The notes: a model not told the origin generated them from the sequence alone. A stretch of 64,000 nt of DNA from Parerythrobacter lacustris (GCF_024626475.1 NZ_JANKHH010000002.1:16589-80588); one strand, 5' to 3'. Shown: positions 7,269 through 16,343, counted from the stretch's first letter. Translations and numbers: made by a program.

Positions 7269-8852
7269 CTATTGCTGTGGCAAACTGCCGCGCTTCGCCT
7301 TCTCTTCCTCAACCATTGCGGCGACATCGGCGAGCAATTGCCGCGCATCGTAGACGATGCCGTCCTTGACCGTCCACCGGACCCCGCCGACGGTCTCAAG
7401 CTGGTTGGTTTCGCGGTTGAGGCGGGTGTGGCCGGTGCCGTACAGCACCTTGAGGTTCGCCAGCGGGTTCTCCGGCACGATCACCAGGTCAGCCAGCTTA
7501 CCGACTTTGATCGTACCGAAAGGCGGGTTGCCGCCCTTCGACTGCCAGATTTCCTCCGCCCCGTTCATCGTTGCCGCGCGGATCACCTCGAGCGGGGTCA
7601 GTCCCGCTTCGCGCAGCATCTCAAGCTCGCCGATATAGGCGAAGCCCCAGGTCTGGTAGATGTAGCCCGGGTCCGAACCAGCGGTAACCCGCCCGCCGCG
7701 GCGGTGGAACTCGCGGGTAAGGTCGAACCACTTGCGGTAGAAATTGCGCCACGCGACCTCGTCCTCGCTCGACCAGTCGTGGTAATAGCTGCCGTGGTTG
7801 GTCAGGCTGGGGGAATAGAACTCCATCAGTTGGGGCAGGGTGTATGTCTCGTGCCATTCGAGATTGCGCGCGCGCATCACGTCGCGGCTGGCGGCATAGA
7901 TGTTGAACGTTGGGCTGAGCGTCACACCCTTCTCGATCATCAGGTCGATATACGCATCCCATTGCTCGCTGCCCGGTTCGCCGACCTGATCGGCCAGCCG
8001 CGCGACCCAGGCGAAGCGGCTCTGTTCGTCGAGATAGTTGAAATCGGGGGGATATTGCGGGGTCGCACTGCGATCGAGCAGGCTCTCGAAATGGCCGTAG
8101 AAATGGGTCACGCCGTCGAGCCCCAGTTCGATTGCCTTCCCGGCATCGACCCGCGCCACCCCGCGCTGGCCGAGATGGGCGACGGTGCCGAGGCCGAGCT
8201 TGTCCGCCTCGTCGTTGATCGCCGCGAAGGTCGCCGGGTCCTCGCTGTTGAAGAACTTGATCCCGTCGTATCCGCGCGTCTTGGCCCAGCGCGCCCATTC
8301 GCGGCCCTTGTCGGGCGTATCGACCGTGCCGCCCGGCCACACATCGCCCGGCACGGCATAAGCGTAGAGGCGCGGCGCGACGATGGTGTTGGCTTCGCTG
8401 CGGCGCTTCTGGTCAAGCGAGGGATCGTCCGGCCCCCAGCCGAAGCCGACCCCGCGCACGGTGGTCACACCATGCGCCAGCCACAGCTTGAAGCCGTAGG
8501 ACGGCTGCGGAGCCTTGTCGGCATCGCCATTGTGGCCATGAACGTCGACGAAGCCGGGCAGGACATACATCCCCCGGGCATCGACCACCCGGTCGGCCCC
8601 GGCGAGGGCGCTGTCGGGCAGGCCGCCCGGCGCGATGCGCGCGATGCGATTGCCTTGCACCACGATGTCGACGGGACCCTCCGGCGGGGCACCGGTGCCG
8701 TCGATCATCGTCGCGCCGCGAATGATCAGCGTGCCGTATGGCCCATCGCCTTCGCCCGATTGGCGCGGCGGGAGCTGCTCCATTTCCTGCGCAGCGAGCG
8801 GTGCGGCAGCCACCATGGCAAGCGCGGCCAGGGCAAAGCGCAGCAGATTCAT
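7269..8852 (-). CDS. Secreted amidohydrolase family protein
   Basis: 527-residue metal-dependent hydrolase of the imidazolonepropionase/dihydroorotase-like superfamily. The chosen start, ATG at 8852, has GAGGGA eight bases upstream and gives a clear signal peptide (MNLLRFALAALAMVAAAPLAAQ), so the enzyme is probably periplasmic. A longer frame to 8978 has no signal and is not favoured. The metal site begins with VDVHGHNGD, and HFYGH supplies further histidines. The C-terminal part has KVGKLADLVIV, the end of the composite beta domain typical of the family. The substrate is unknown; relatives cleave amides, cyclic ureas or dipeptides. Confidence 0.88.
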   Translation of the reverse strand: MNLLRFALAALAMVAAAPLAAQEMEQLPPRQSGEGDGPYGTLIIRGATMIDGTGAPPEGPVDIVVQGNRIARIAPGGLPDSALAGADRVVDARGMYVLPGFVDVHGHNGDADKAPQPSYGFKLWLAHGVTTVRGVGFGWGPDDPSLDQKRRSEANTIVAPRLYAYAVPGDVWPGGTVDTPDKGREWARWAKTRGYDGIKFFNSEDPATFAAINDEADKLGLGTVAHLGQRGVARVDAGKAIELGLDGVTHFYGHFESLLDRSATPQYPPDFNYLDEQSRFAWVARLADQVGEPGSEQWDAYIDLMIEKGVTLSPTFNIYAASRDVMRARNLEWHETYTLPQLMEFYSPSLTNHGSYYHDWSSEDEVAWRNFYRKWFDLTREFHRRGGRVTAGSDPGYIYQTWGFAYIGELEMLREAGLTPLEVIRAATMNGAEEIWQSKGGNPPFGTIKVGKLADLVIVPENPLANLKVLYGTGHTRLNRETNQLETVGGVRWTVKDGIVYDARQLLADVAAMVEEEKAKRGSLPQQ

Positions 8853-9006
8853 CGGCGGGTCCCTCAATTGTTCGAAACCCATAGGCCATGCCGCGCGTTG
8901 GTAAGCAAGAGCAGCCCTGAGGTCTGGCGGCATTTTGTTCAGCACAGGGCAAGCGGCGGTGTCAGAACAGGGCGGCAATGTTACCTTGTATCATGGAGAT
9001 TACCCG

Positions 9007-9729
9007 ATGAAACGTCTCGCGCTTTCCCTCGCGCTCGGCACTGCCGCTGTCGCTCTTTCCCAACCGGCGCAGGCCGATGTCCAGATCACCACCAACCAGC
9101 CGGTGGTCGAACTCTCGGTAACCGAAACCGTGAAGGTCGATCCCGATATCGCCACCATCGGCGCGGGCGTGCAGACGCTTTCGCCCACCGCCGTCGAAGC
9201 GATGCGTGCAAATGCGCGCGAGATGACCGCAGTCATCAACCGGATCAAAGCGCTGGGCGTGGACGAGAAGGACATACAGACCACCGGCGTGTCGCTTTAT
9301 CCGCAGTACGACTACGATCAGGAGCAGCGCAAGCAGGTGTTCCGCGGCTATCAGGCATCGAACCGGGTCAGCGTGATCCTGCGCGATATCGATCGTACCG
9401 GACCTGTGCTTGATGCGCTGGTTGCTGCGGGCGCGACCGATCTTTCGGGTCCGGACTTCTCGATCGACGACGACACCGCCGCAAAGGCGCAGGCGCGCGC
9501 TGCCGCGATGCAGCGGGCGGAGGCCATGGCGCGGGACTACGCCCGGATGGCGGGTTACCCGAACGTCCGCCTGCTGAAGGTCAGTGAGGCCGTCGGCTAT
9601 TCCCCGCCGCAGCCGATGATGCGAATGGCCAAGGTCGAGGCCCAGGCGGCCGATGCCAGCACCCCGATCCAGCCGGGCCAGATCGGCAGCAGCGTGACGG
9701 TGAGTGTCACTTACGAGATGACGCGCTAG
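9007..9729 (+). CDS. SIMPL (DUF541) domain periplasmic protein
   Basis: 240-residue exported protein with signal peptide MKRLALSLALGTAAVALSQPAQA and a SIMPL/DUF541 domain. Typical family features are VSVTETVKVDPDIATIGAGVQT near residue 35, the region of DIQTTGVSLYPQYDYD, and the C-terminal SVTVSVTYEM. SIMPL proteins are linked to oxidative stress tolerance and envelope functions, with no defined reaction. The start ATG at 9007 was chosen over an upstream frame start (8935) because it yields the signal peptide and has GGAG at 8995. Confidence 0.9.
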   Translation: MKRLALSLALGTAAVALSQPAQADVQITTNQPVVELSVTETVKVDPDIATIGAGVQTLSPTAVEAMRANAREMTAVINRIKALGVDEKDIQTTGVSLYPQYDYDQEQRKQVFRGYQASNRVSVILRDIDRTGPVLDALVAAGATDLSGPDFSIDDDTAAKAQARAAAMQRAEAMARDYARMAGYPNVRLLKVSEAVGYSPPQPMMRMAKVEAQAADASTPIQPGQIGSSVTVSVTYEMTR

Positions 9730-9811
9730 CCCGTCATCCCAAAGGGTGAACGGATGGTAACGTTGCCATTCAGAACTTGTTCAATGCTGCGACCTTAGGC
9801 ACAGCTGCACG

Positions 9812-10117
9812 ATGAACAGGAAACTCGCCTCGATCCTTGCGGCTGCAGCGCTCGCTCACGGTTTCGCCGTGGCTCCAGCGCATGCACAGCCGCAGGGTGA
9901 CGAGGACAAGGCACGCAAGGAAATGCGTGCGGGCAATGTGCTTCCGCTGCGCGAGATCGAGCGCCGGGTCCTGCCGATGATGCGCGGGGCGGAATATCTC
10001 GGCCCGGCCTACGACAGCGCGGCAATGGCCTATCGCCTGAAGTTCATTCGCGATGGCAAGGTGATGTATGTCGATGTCGACGCACGCACCGGGCGTATAT
10101 TGCGCCGCAGCCAATAG
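9812..10117 (+). CDS. Small exported PepSY-like protein
   Basis: 101-residue protein with a signal peptide ending in APAHAQ. Its mature part (LPLREIERRVLP, then AYRLKFIRDGKVMYVDVDARTGRILR) matches the pattern of PepSY-type domains, which often inhibit or sense in the periplasm. It lies 82 bases upstream of the response regulator on the same strand. This kind of gene commonly precedes PhoP/PhoQ-like pairs, so it may be part of the signalling input or a target. The domain call is by eye. Confidence 0.75.
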   Translation: MNRKLASILAAAALAHGFAVAPAHAQPQGDEDKARKEMRAGNVLPLREIERRVLPMMRGAEYLGPAYDSAAMAYRLKFIRDGKVMYVDVDARTGRILRRSQ

Positions 10118-10140
10118 GGCATGAAACGCTGCACGAGTTG

Positions 10141-10176
10141 ACGCGTTTGCTTCAAACGACCACTTAGCAAACGCGT
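10141..10176 (+). promoter_or_regulatory. 11-bp inverted repeat upstream of the response regulator
   Basis: ACGCGTTTGCT at 10141-10151 is repeated in inverted form at 10166-10176 with a 14-base spacer, ending 23 bases before the response regulator ATG. The left arm overlaps a TTGACG -35-like hexamer at 10138-10143. It could be an autoregulatory operator or a small RNA hairpin. No function is shown. Confidence 0.5.
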
Positions 10177-10199
10177 AACCAGAGGGGACACAGCCAGCC

Positions 10200-10880
10200 A
10201 TGCGCATCCTGATCGTCGAGGACGAACCGACACTCGGCCTGCAACTCAAGACCACTCTAGAGCAGACCGGCTATGCGGTGGATCTGTCCACCGACGGCGA
10301 GGACGGGCACTTCATGGGCTCGACCGAGAATTACGATGCGGTGATCCTCGACCTCGGCCTGCCCGAGATCGACGGGCTGACCGTGCTCGGCATGTGGCGG
10401 CGCGAAGGGCGCACCTTCCCGGTGTTGGTGCTGACCGCGCGTGACAGCTGGTCGGACAAGGTCGCCGGCCTCGATGCCGGGGCGGACGACTATCTTGCCA
10501 AACCGTTCCAGACCGAAGAGCTGATCGCCCGCTTGCGCGCGCTGATCCGCCGCGCTTCGGGCAATACCTCGAGCGAACTGATGGCGGGCGATGTCCGGCT
10601 CGATACGCGTTCGGGCCGCGTCACCCTCGCGGGAGAGCCGGTCAAGCTGACTGCGCAGGAATACAAGCTGCTGAGCTACCTGATGCACCACAAGGGCAAG
10701 GTCGTCAGCCGGACCGAACTGATCGAGCATATCTACGATCAGGATTTCGATCGCGATTCGAACACCATCGAGGTGTTTGTCACCCGCATCCGCAAGAAGC
10801 TGGGGGCCGATGTGATCACCACGATCCGCGGCCTCGGCTACAGTCTCGACGATCCGGCCGAAGCGCCGCGCGCGACCTAA
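10200..10880 (+). CDS. OmpR/PhoP-family response regulator
   Basis: 226-residue two-component regulator. The receiver domain (about residues 1-115) has acidic residues at VEDEP, the phosphoacceptor Asp in AVILDLGLPEIDG (about position 51), and the conserved Lys in LAKPF. The C-terminal winged helix is of OmpR type (LTAQEYKLLSYLM through VFVTRIRKKL). It most resembles PhoP/QseB regulators. The histidine kinase follows after 12 bases, and the gene is preceded by an inverted repeat suited to autoregulation. Confidence 0.95.
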   Translation: MRILIVEDEPTLGLQLKTTLEQTGYAVDLSTDGEDGHFMGSTENYDAVILDLGLPEIDGLTVLGMWRREGRTFPVLVLTARDSWSDKVAGLDAGADDYLAKPFQTEELIARLRALIRRASGNTSSELMAGDVRLDTRSGRVTLAGEPVKLTAQEYKLLSYLMHHKGKVVSRTELIEHIYDQDFDRDSNTIEVFVTRIRKKLGADVITTIRGLGYSLDDPAEAPRAT

Positions 10881-10892
10881 GGCGGACATGGG

Positions 10893-12353
10893 ATGAATGC
10901 GGGCGGAGCAGTGCGGGTGGGGGATGATACCCCCGCTGCGCTGCGCGAAAGCGCGGAAGCCGCAACTCTGAACGCCGAAATCGCCGGCGGGGCCGCGCCG
11001 CCCAACACCGGCAGCCTGGCGCGCCGGATGATGGCCATCGCCACCGGCTGGATCCTCGTGCTGCTGCTGGCGGGCGGTTTCGCGCTTGATCGGGTACTGA
11101 CCAATCTGGTCGAACAGAATTTCGACGATCAGCTCGAATATTTGCTCAATGCGATGCTGGTGACCGCCGAAATCGGCCCCGACGGCGAAGTCTATTTCAA
11201 TCGCCCGATCGGCGAGCCGCGGTTCCTCGAACCTAACAGCGGGCTTTATTTCCAGATCAGCGCCCCAGGGAAGGAAGGCTATCCCTCGCGATCGCTGTGG
11301 GATGAGCCGCTGGAAGTGCAGCCACACATCGATTCCGAACCGCATTTTTACAACAGCGACCAGTTCGAGGGCGAACCGCTCCGGATTGTCGAGCGCAGCG
11401 TGATCCTGCCCGACAGCGAGACCCGCTGGACTTTCGCCGTCGCCTCGGCGCGCGAGGAACTCGATTTCCAGCTTGCCCGCATCCGCTCGATCCTGCTGTG
11501 GAGCTTTGCGGTGCTCGGGCTCGGCCTGATCCTGATGGCGGCGCTGCAAAGCTGGTATGGGCTGCGCCCGCTGCGGCGGATCAGGGAAGCGATCCAGCGC
11601 ATCCGCACCACCGGCTCCAACCGGGTAACCGACCCCCTGCCGCTCGAGGTGCAGCCGCTGGTGCAGGAACTGAACATGCTGCTCGCGCACTCCGAGAAAC
11701 AGGCGGAGGAGGCGCGCACCCATGCGGGCAATCTGGCGCATGCCCTCAAGACCCCGCTCACCGTGCTGACCAACGCGGCGACGGCGCGGGACCCCAAGCT
11801 GGCGAGCCATGTGTTCCGCGAGACAAAGGTGATGCAGCGCCATGTCGATCACCATCTTGCGCGGGCGAGGGCGGTCGGTCGGCGCGCGACGGGCCTGTCG
11901 CGCGCGGGGGTCTGGTCGAGCGCCGAGTCTGTGCTGCGGGCGGTGACGCGGATCTACGAGCGAACCCGGTTCGATCTCGACGGCAACCGCGATGCGCAGG
12001 TCGCGATCGAGCGGCAAGACCTTGACGAAATCCTCGGCAACCTGATCGAGAACGCTGCCAAATACGGCGGCGGCAGTGTGTTCGTAACCGTCGATGCACA
12101 GCGTGACGATCCCGCTCGGTGCGAAATCTGGATCGAGGATGACGGCATGGGCATCCCCGAAGACAAGCGCGAGGATATCTTCGCCCGCGGCGCACGGCTC
12201 GATACCGGCAAGCCCGGGACCGGGCTTGGGCTGGCGATCGTACGCGACGTGGCGGAAATTTACGGGGGGACAGTCACGCTCGACGAGAGCGAGGATCTTG
12301 GCGGGTTGCTGGTCCGGCTGAAGTTGCCGCGTGCCGCAAGCTCCGGCAACTAG
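10893..12353 (+). CDS. PhoQ-like sensor histidine kinase
   Basis: 486-residue membrane kinase, partner of the regulator just upstream. Membrane segments are at about residues 47-67 and 197-217, flanking a periplasmic sensor of roughly 130 residues. A HAMP-like segment follows. The phosphorylated His lies in GNLAHALKTPLTVL. The ATPase domain has the N box NLIENAAKYGG, the G1 box DDGMGIP and the G2 box GTGLGLAIV. Its TAG stop shares the bases CTAG with the stop of the convergent PilZ gene. The signal sensed is unknown; PhoQ relatives respond to divalent cations or envelope stress. Confidence 0.93.
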   Translation: MNAGGAVRVGDDTPAALRESAEAATLNAEIAGGAAPPNTGSLARRMMAIATGWILVLLLAGGFALDRVLTNLVEQNFDDQLEYLLNAMLVTAEIGPDGEVYFNRPIGEPRFLEPNSGLYFQISAPGKEGYPSRSLWDEPLEVQPHIDSEPHFYNSDQFEGEPLRIVERSVILPDSETRWTFAVASAREELDFQLARIRSILLWSFAVLGLGLILMAALQSWYGLRPLRRIREAIQRIRTTGSNRVTDPLPLEVQPLVQELNMLLAHSEKQAEEARTHAGNLAHALKTPLTVLTNAATARDPKLASHVFRETKVMQRHVDHHLARARAVGRRATGLSRAGVWSSAESVLRAVTRIYERTRFDLDGNRDAQVAIERQDLDEILGNLIENAAKYGGGSVFVTVDAQRDDPARCEIWIEDDGMGIPEDKREDIFARGARLDTGKPGTGLGLAIVRDVAEIYGGTVTLDESEDLGGLLVRLKLPRAASSGN

Positions 12354-12781
12354 ACCGAACGAACCTGCCGGACGACTTTTTCGGCCTGCGCGGGATTCAT
12401 CCAGCCGCGCAGCATGGTGCGCAGTGCGGTGTCATGGCTTTGGCGGTAGCAATCGTTGTTCCACCGCAGCTGGCGCACCGCGCCAAGCGAGGCAGCTTCG
12501 TGAAATTGCAGGCCAGCGCTTTTGCCTTCGATCCAGGCGACGGAGAACATCGCGTCGAGCGGATAGCATTGCAGGATGCCCTCGAAGCCGGTGCGAAGGG
12601 GGATGTCGCAGATGATCCGCGCGCCGGTGGTCGAGATGTCCTCCAACGCACAGTCGAATTCGCCCGACAGCAGGATCACACGTCCCGGCACCAGCACACG
12701 AAACCGCTCAGCCGAGCGGCGTCCGAGCGGAGCGGGGGATTCGGGGATCGGACCCGAAAAGGTGAGCGGGACAGTTGCCAT
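12350..12781 (-). CDS. PilZ-domain protein
   Basis: 143-residue cytoplasmic protein. The PilZ signature is seen as RRSAERFRVLVPGRV near residues 22-36 followed by CALEDISTTGARI, matching the RxxxR and (D/N)xSxxG motifs that bind cyclic di-GMP. A second part (SVAWIEGKSAGLQFHE) completes the barrel. It is a single-domain protein and so a likely c-di-GMP effector, with the target unknown. It is convergent with the histidine kinase and their stops overlap. Confidence 0.87.
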   Translation of the reverse strand: MATVPLTFSGPIPESPAPLGRRSAERFRVLVPGRVILLSGEFDCALEDISTTGARIICDIPLRTGFEGILQCYPLDAMFSVAWIEGKSAGLQFHEAASLGAVRQLRWNNDCYRQSHDTALRTMLRGWMNPAQAEKVVRQVRSV

Positions 12782-12935
12782 GCATGGTTAACTAGCCGGA
12801 AACCATGAAATTCCGGTAAAGAGCCTGGCCGGGGAAATGCGGTGAGGCAGTCCGATTCGGGGTTCACCTGCCATTCAATTTCGTTCATCTAACTAGCGAT
12901 GTATCTTAACAATTCCTCGATTCGGGAGATTGATC

Positions 12936-14042
12936 GTGGGGCACAAGGTTTTCAGGTTCGCGCTGTTTGGCGCTGCGGCGGTCTCGCTCGGAGGCTGCGC
13001 TACGCTGCTCGAATATGATGGCACCTACGATCCATATTACGGCGGATCGTATGATCCGTACTACGGCGGGTCGTACGATCCCTATTACGACACCTATTAT
13101 GATCCCGGCTATACCGGCTACTATTTCGGCTGGTACGAGGACTACTATTATCCCGGCACCGGCTTTTACATCTACGACCGCTGGGGCACCCGCCACCGCT
13201 GGGGCGAGCGTCATCGCCGCCATTGGGAAGGACGCCACAAGGGCCGCCGTTACGACCGCGACAACTGGTCGGGCTACAGCCGCGACGAGGACGGTACCTA
13301 CCGTGACCGGCGCAGGCGCGACGGTGACGGCCGCCGTGGCGACGGTCGTAGGGGCGACCGCGACGGCGCGCGCGACAATGACAATCGCGGGTTCGGACTG
13401 AACCCGGACCCGGCAGTCCGTTCCGGTGACGCCGGGCGGGGCCAGCGCGGTGACGACCGAAGGGAACGGCGCGAAGATCGTCGTGGCGATCGGCAAAGCG
13501 ACCGGACCGGCTTCGGCAACTCGGGCGGATCTACGCCCGCGCCCGGCAATCGTGGCGGGCGGATGGGCGCGCAGGATATGCGCGCCGACGTCCCCGTCGT
13601 GACCCCGACTCCCGCCCCGGTGCAACGCGCCGCACCGCCGGTGCAGCAGTATCGCCCGTCGCCCGCGCTCCGCGAACAGTCCGGCGGACCCGCAGCGCGT
13701 AGCTTTCCGGAACAGGTCGACCGTCCAGTGCGTGAGCGACCGGAGCGTCCGCAGGTCGCCCCGGTGCAGCGGATAAGACAGGCTCCTCCGCCGCAAAGGA
13801 TAGAGGCCGCGCCGGTCCCGCCGTCGCGCGCTGCTCCGCCGGTACAGCAATCGCGGCCAGCACCTGTGCAGCGCACCCAGTCGGCACCGCCGGTGCAGCA
13901 AGCGCGTCCGGCTCCGGTCCAGCGCACGCAAAGCGCGCCGGCCCCGGTCGCGCGCCCTGCTCCAGCGCCTGCTCCTGAAGCGCGTCCCGCACCGCGTGTG
14001 AACGCGCGCAACCCCGACGCCGCGCGCAAGGTGGACGACTAA
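12936..14042 (+). CDS. Repeat-rich lipoprotein (Tyr/Gly N-terminus, Pro/Gln C-terminus)
   Basis: 368-residue protein of unknown function. The GTG start at 12936 is preferred over TTG at 12930 because GGGAG lies 7 bases before it. Residues 1-25 form a lipoprotein signal with lipobox LGGC. Next come near-exact repeats of YDPYYGGS, encoded by 24-base units, and a Tyr-rich segment. A strongly basic Arg/Asp-rich middle (repeated RRGDGRRGDR-type runs) is followed by about 150 residues rich in Pro, Gln and Ala with repeated APPVQQ and RPAPVQR units. The layout suggests an outer-membrane-anchored, extended surface or periplasm-spanning protein. No enzyme domain is seen. Confidence 0.8.
   Translation: MGHKVFRFALFGAAAVSLGGCATLLEYDGTYDPYYGGSYDPYYGGSYDPYYDTYYDPGYTGYYFGWYEDYYYPGTGFYIYDRWGTRHRWGERHRRHWEGRHKGRRYDRDNWSGYSRDEDGTYRDRRRRDGDGRRGDGRRGDRDGARDNDNRGFGLNPDPAVRSGDAGRGQRGDDRRERREDRRGDRQSDRTGFGNSGGSTPAPGNRGGRMGAQDMRADVPVVTPTPAPVQRAAPPVQQYRPSPALREQSGGPAARSFPEQVDRPVRERPERPQVAPVQRIRQAPPPQRIEAAPVPPSRAAPPVQQSRPAPVQRTQSAPPVQQARPAPVQRTQSAPAPVARPAPAPAPEARPAPRVNARNPDAARKVDD
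13026..13097 (+). repeat. 24-bp tandem repeats encoding YDPYYGGS
   Basis: Units at 13026-13049 and 13050-13073 both encode YDPYYGGS, and a diverged third unit (13074-13097) encodes YDPYYDTY. Differences between units are mainly at third codon positions, so the protein repeat is conserved beyond recent DNA duplication. It lies directly after the lipobox of the lipoprotein. Confidence 0.85.
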
Positions 14043-14953
14043 AGGGCCTCGAGGAATTCCCCGACGCGGGCGTAGCAGTGCTGCGCCTCGCGGGTGAAGG
14101 TTGCGATCATGAAGTCGTGGAACGCGCCTTCGTACTCGTAATAATGCACCGGATGCCCTTCGGCCTCGGCGCGCACGGCAAAGCTGCGCGCGTCGGCCTG
14201 CAATATGTCGTGCGTTCCCTGGAAGATCGCCATCGGCGGCAGGCCTGACAGATCGGTATGGAGCGGGCTCAAGTCATCGCGCGCCGGATCGTCGTCGCCC
14301 GCCCACATTTCCCCGCAGATACGCAGCCGATCGACCGTAAGCATGATGTCGTCGGGCTCGATCGCCCGCGCACGCCCGTCGGCTAGCGTCAGGTCCATCC
14401 ACGGCGCGAACAGCATCAGCGCATCGGGCATCACGTGCTCGTTCTCACGCAGCCGGATTGCCGTGCCGAGAGCAAAATTGCCGCCCGCACTATCGCCTGC
14501 CAGAGCAATCTTCGCGCCGGGATTCCCGACCCGGACATGCTCGTAGATATCGAGCACCAGATCGCGGCCCGGCTTGTAATCGTGCTCGGGCGCGAGCGGG
14601 TAGAGTGGCAGAATGATCGTCGCGCCCGTTGCCGCTCCCAGTGCGCGCAGTACGCCCCAATGCACCGCATGCATCGGGTTCACATAGCCACCCCCGTGAA
14701 GATAGACGATCTGCCACTCGGAGCGGTTCTTGCGCGGAGTCAGGTGATAGACGGTCACGCCCTGATGATCCTGCTTCTCGACCACGAACTGCTTCTCGAC
14801 CGCCCTCGGCATCGGCGCGGCCTGCGGCGGTTTGCGCTTTGCCAACTTCTCCCGAATTTCGGAGGCTTCGGGGAAGGGCGCGGGCAGCAGCCTGAACAGC
14901 GCCTTTGCAAGCTTGAGGCGGAAGCTCGGCTGTTCGAACGCGCGCTCGATCAC
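14039..14953 (-). CDS. Alpha/beta hydrolase fold-3 esterase (HSL family)
   Basis: 304-residue esterase or lipase of the hormone-sensitive lipase type. The oxyanion motif HGGGYV (about residue 85) and the nucleophile motif GDSAGGNFA (about residue 153) are present. The Asp of FQGTHD and the His of GAFHDF complete the triad. No signal peptide is evident. The start codon overlaps the chorismate mutase stop by 4 bases, so the two genes are translationally coupled. It is convergent with the lipoprotein gene, and their stops overlap. Confidence 0.92.
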   Translation of the reverse strand: MIERAFEQPSFRLKLAKALFRLLPAPFPEASEIREKLAKRKPPQAAPMPRAVEKQFVVEKQDHQGVTVYHLTPRKNRSEWQIVYLHGGGYVNPMHAVHWGVLRALGAATGATIILPLYPLAPEHDYKPGRDLVLDIYEHVRVGNPGAKIALAGDSAGGNFALGTAIRLRENEHVMPDALMLFAPWMDLTLADGRARAIEPDDIMLTVDRLRICGEMWAGDDDPARDDLSPLHTDLSGLPPMAIFQGTHDILQADARSFAVRAEAEGHPVHYYEYEGAFHDFMIATFTREAQHCYARVGEFLEAL

Positions 14954-15237
14954 CCGCGCGCCTGCTCGTGGTGGCGGATCACTTCCTCGATGATGAAGCG
15001 CAGGAACTTCTCCGAGAATTCGGGGTCGAGCTGGGCCTGTTCCGCCAGCGCGCGCAGGCGGGCGATCTGTTTCGCCTCGCGGTCCGGATCGGCGGGGGGC
15101 AGATCGGTCTTGGCCTTATAGGCACCGACCGCCTGGGTGATGCGGAACCGCTCGGCCAGCATATGGATCAGCGCGGCATCGATATTGTCGATGCTGCGGC
15201 GGAAGGCGGCGAGTTGCGGATCGGGCGCGTTGCTCAT
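14950..15237 (-). CDS. Chorismate mutase (AroQ type)
   Basis: 95-residue all-helical AroQ-type chorismate mutase, which converts chorismate to prephenate for Phe and Tyr synthesis. The first helix reads FRRSIDNIDAALIHMLAERF, followed by GAYKAKTDLPPADPDRE, the usual Arg/Lys active-site pattern. The ATG at 15237 is favoured over a longer frame (15318) because the family starts at this point. It is divergent from the polyprenyl synthase gene and overlaps the esterase gene downstream by 4 bases. Confidence 0.92.
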   Translation of the reverse strand: MSNAPDPQLAAFRRSIDNIDAALIHMLAERFRITQAVGAYKAKTDLPPADPDREAKQIARLRALAEQAQLDPEFSEKFLRFIIEEVIRHHEQARG

Positions 15238-15323
15238 TGCGCACCGCCTATCACGCAGATTGCAACCAAGCCAAGCGGCTTCGCGCTTGCCAAGGGTGCG
15301 GGCGAGCGCCAAGAACACAGGCG

Positions 15324-16334
15324 ATGACCGCCGAAATCGTGCCGCTCCCGCGCAAGACGCCGACCCTCGACCCGATGCTGGCGCTGACCGCGCCGGGGAT
15401 GAATTCGGTCAATGCGGTGATCCTCGACCGGATGCAGAGCGAAATCCCGCTTATCCCCGCGCTCGCCGGGCACCTGATCTCGGGCGGCGGAAAGCGGCTG
15501 CGGCCGATGCTGACGCTCGCCGGGGCGGAGCTTGTCGGTTACAACGGCACGCGGCACCACAAGCTGGCCGCAGCGGTCGAGTTCATTCACACCGCCACCC
15601 TGCTGCATGACGATGTGGTCGACGGCAGCGAGATGCGCCGCGGCAAGGCGGCGGCGAACATCATCTTCGGCAATCCGGCCACGGTGCTGGTGGGCGATTT
15701 CCTGTTCAGCCGCAGCTTCGAACTGATGACCGAGGACGGCAGCCTGAAGGTGCTCAAGATCCTCTCCAACGCCAGCGCGGTGATCGCCGAGGGCGAGGTC
15801 GACCAGCTCACCGCGCAGCGGCGGATCGAAACCAGCGAGGAACGCTATCTCTCGATCATCGGCGCCAAGACCGCCGCCCTCTTCGCCGCCGCCAGCCGCA
15901 TCGCCGCCGTAGTGGCCGAGTGCAGCGAACGCGAGGAGCAGGCGCTCGACGATTACGGTCGCAACCTCGGCGTGGCGTTCCAGCTGGTCGACGACGCGAT
16001 CGACTACGATTCGGACGCAGCCCAGATGGGCAAGGACCGTGGCGACGACTTCCGTGAAGGCAAGATGACGCTTCCGGTGATCCTCGCCTATGCCCGCGGG
16101 AGCGAGGAAGAGCGCAAGTTCTGGCAGGCGGCGATCCTCGGTCACCGCACCAGCGATGCCGATCTGGAGCAGGCGATCGCGCTCATCGCCAAGCACGGCG
16201 CGCTCGAAGCCACCCGCGACCGCGCCCGCCACTTCGCCGAACGCGCGATCGACGCGATCTCGATCTTCCCTGCCAACAAGGCCCGCGCTGCGATGGCCGA
16301 AGCCGCGCTCTTCGCAGTGGCGCGGGGATACTAG
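15324..16334 (+). CDS. ispB: Polyprenyl diphosphate synthase (octaprenyl-type)
   Basis: 336-residue trans-polyprenyl diphosphate synthase that builds the ubiquinone side chain. The first Asp-rich motif is in LLHDDVVDGSEMRRG and the second is DDAIDYDSD. The family's GGGKRLRPML substrate-binding segment is near residue 52. The chosen ATG at 15324 leaves the usual short N-terminal extension; a longer frame from 15237 is not supported. Chain length (8 or 10 units) cannot be fixed by inspection, so the symbol is tentative. Confidence 0.93.
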   Translation: MTAEIVPLPRKTPTLDPMLALTAPGMNSVNAVILDRMQSEIPLIPALAGHLISGGGKRLRPMLTLAGAELVGYNGTRHHKLAAAVEFIHTATLLHDDVVDGSEMRRGKAAANIIFGNPATVLVGDFLFSRSFELMTEDGSLKVLKILSNASAVIAEGEVDQLTAQRRIETSEERYLSIIGAKTAALFAAASRIAAVVAECSEREEQALDDYGRNLGVAFQLVDDAIDYDSDAAQMGKDRGDDFREGKMTLPVILAYARGSEEERKFWQAAILGHRTSDADLEQAIALIAKHGALEATRDRARHFAERAIDAISIFPANKARAAMAEAALFAVARGY

Positions 16335-16343
16335 GGCCGTTCG

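Noticed and set aside
7119..9413. 764-codon plus-strand frame over the amidohydrolase gene
   Set aside because: It crosses a palindromic repeat and two gene borders and is antisense to a well-supported enzyme with a signal peptide.
13026..13097. 24-bp tandem repeats considered as a CRISPR-like array
   Set aside because: The units are contiguous without spacers and lie in frame inside a lipoprotein gene.
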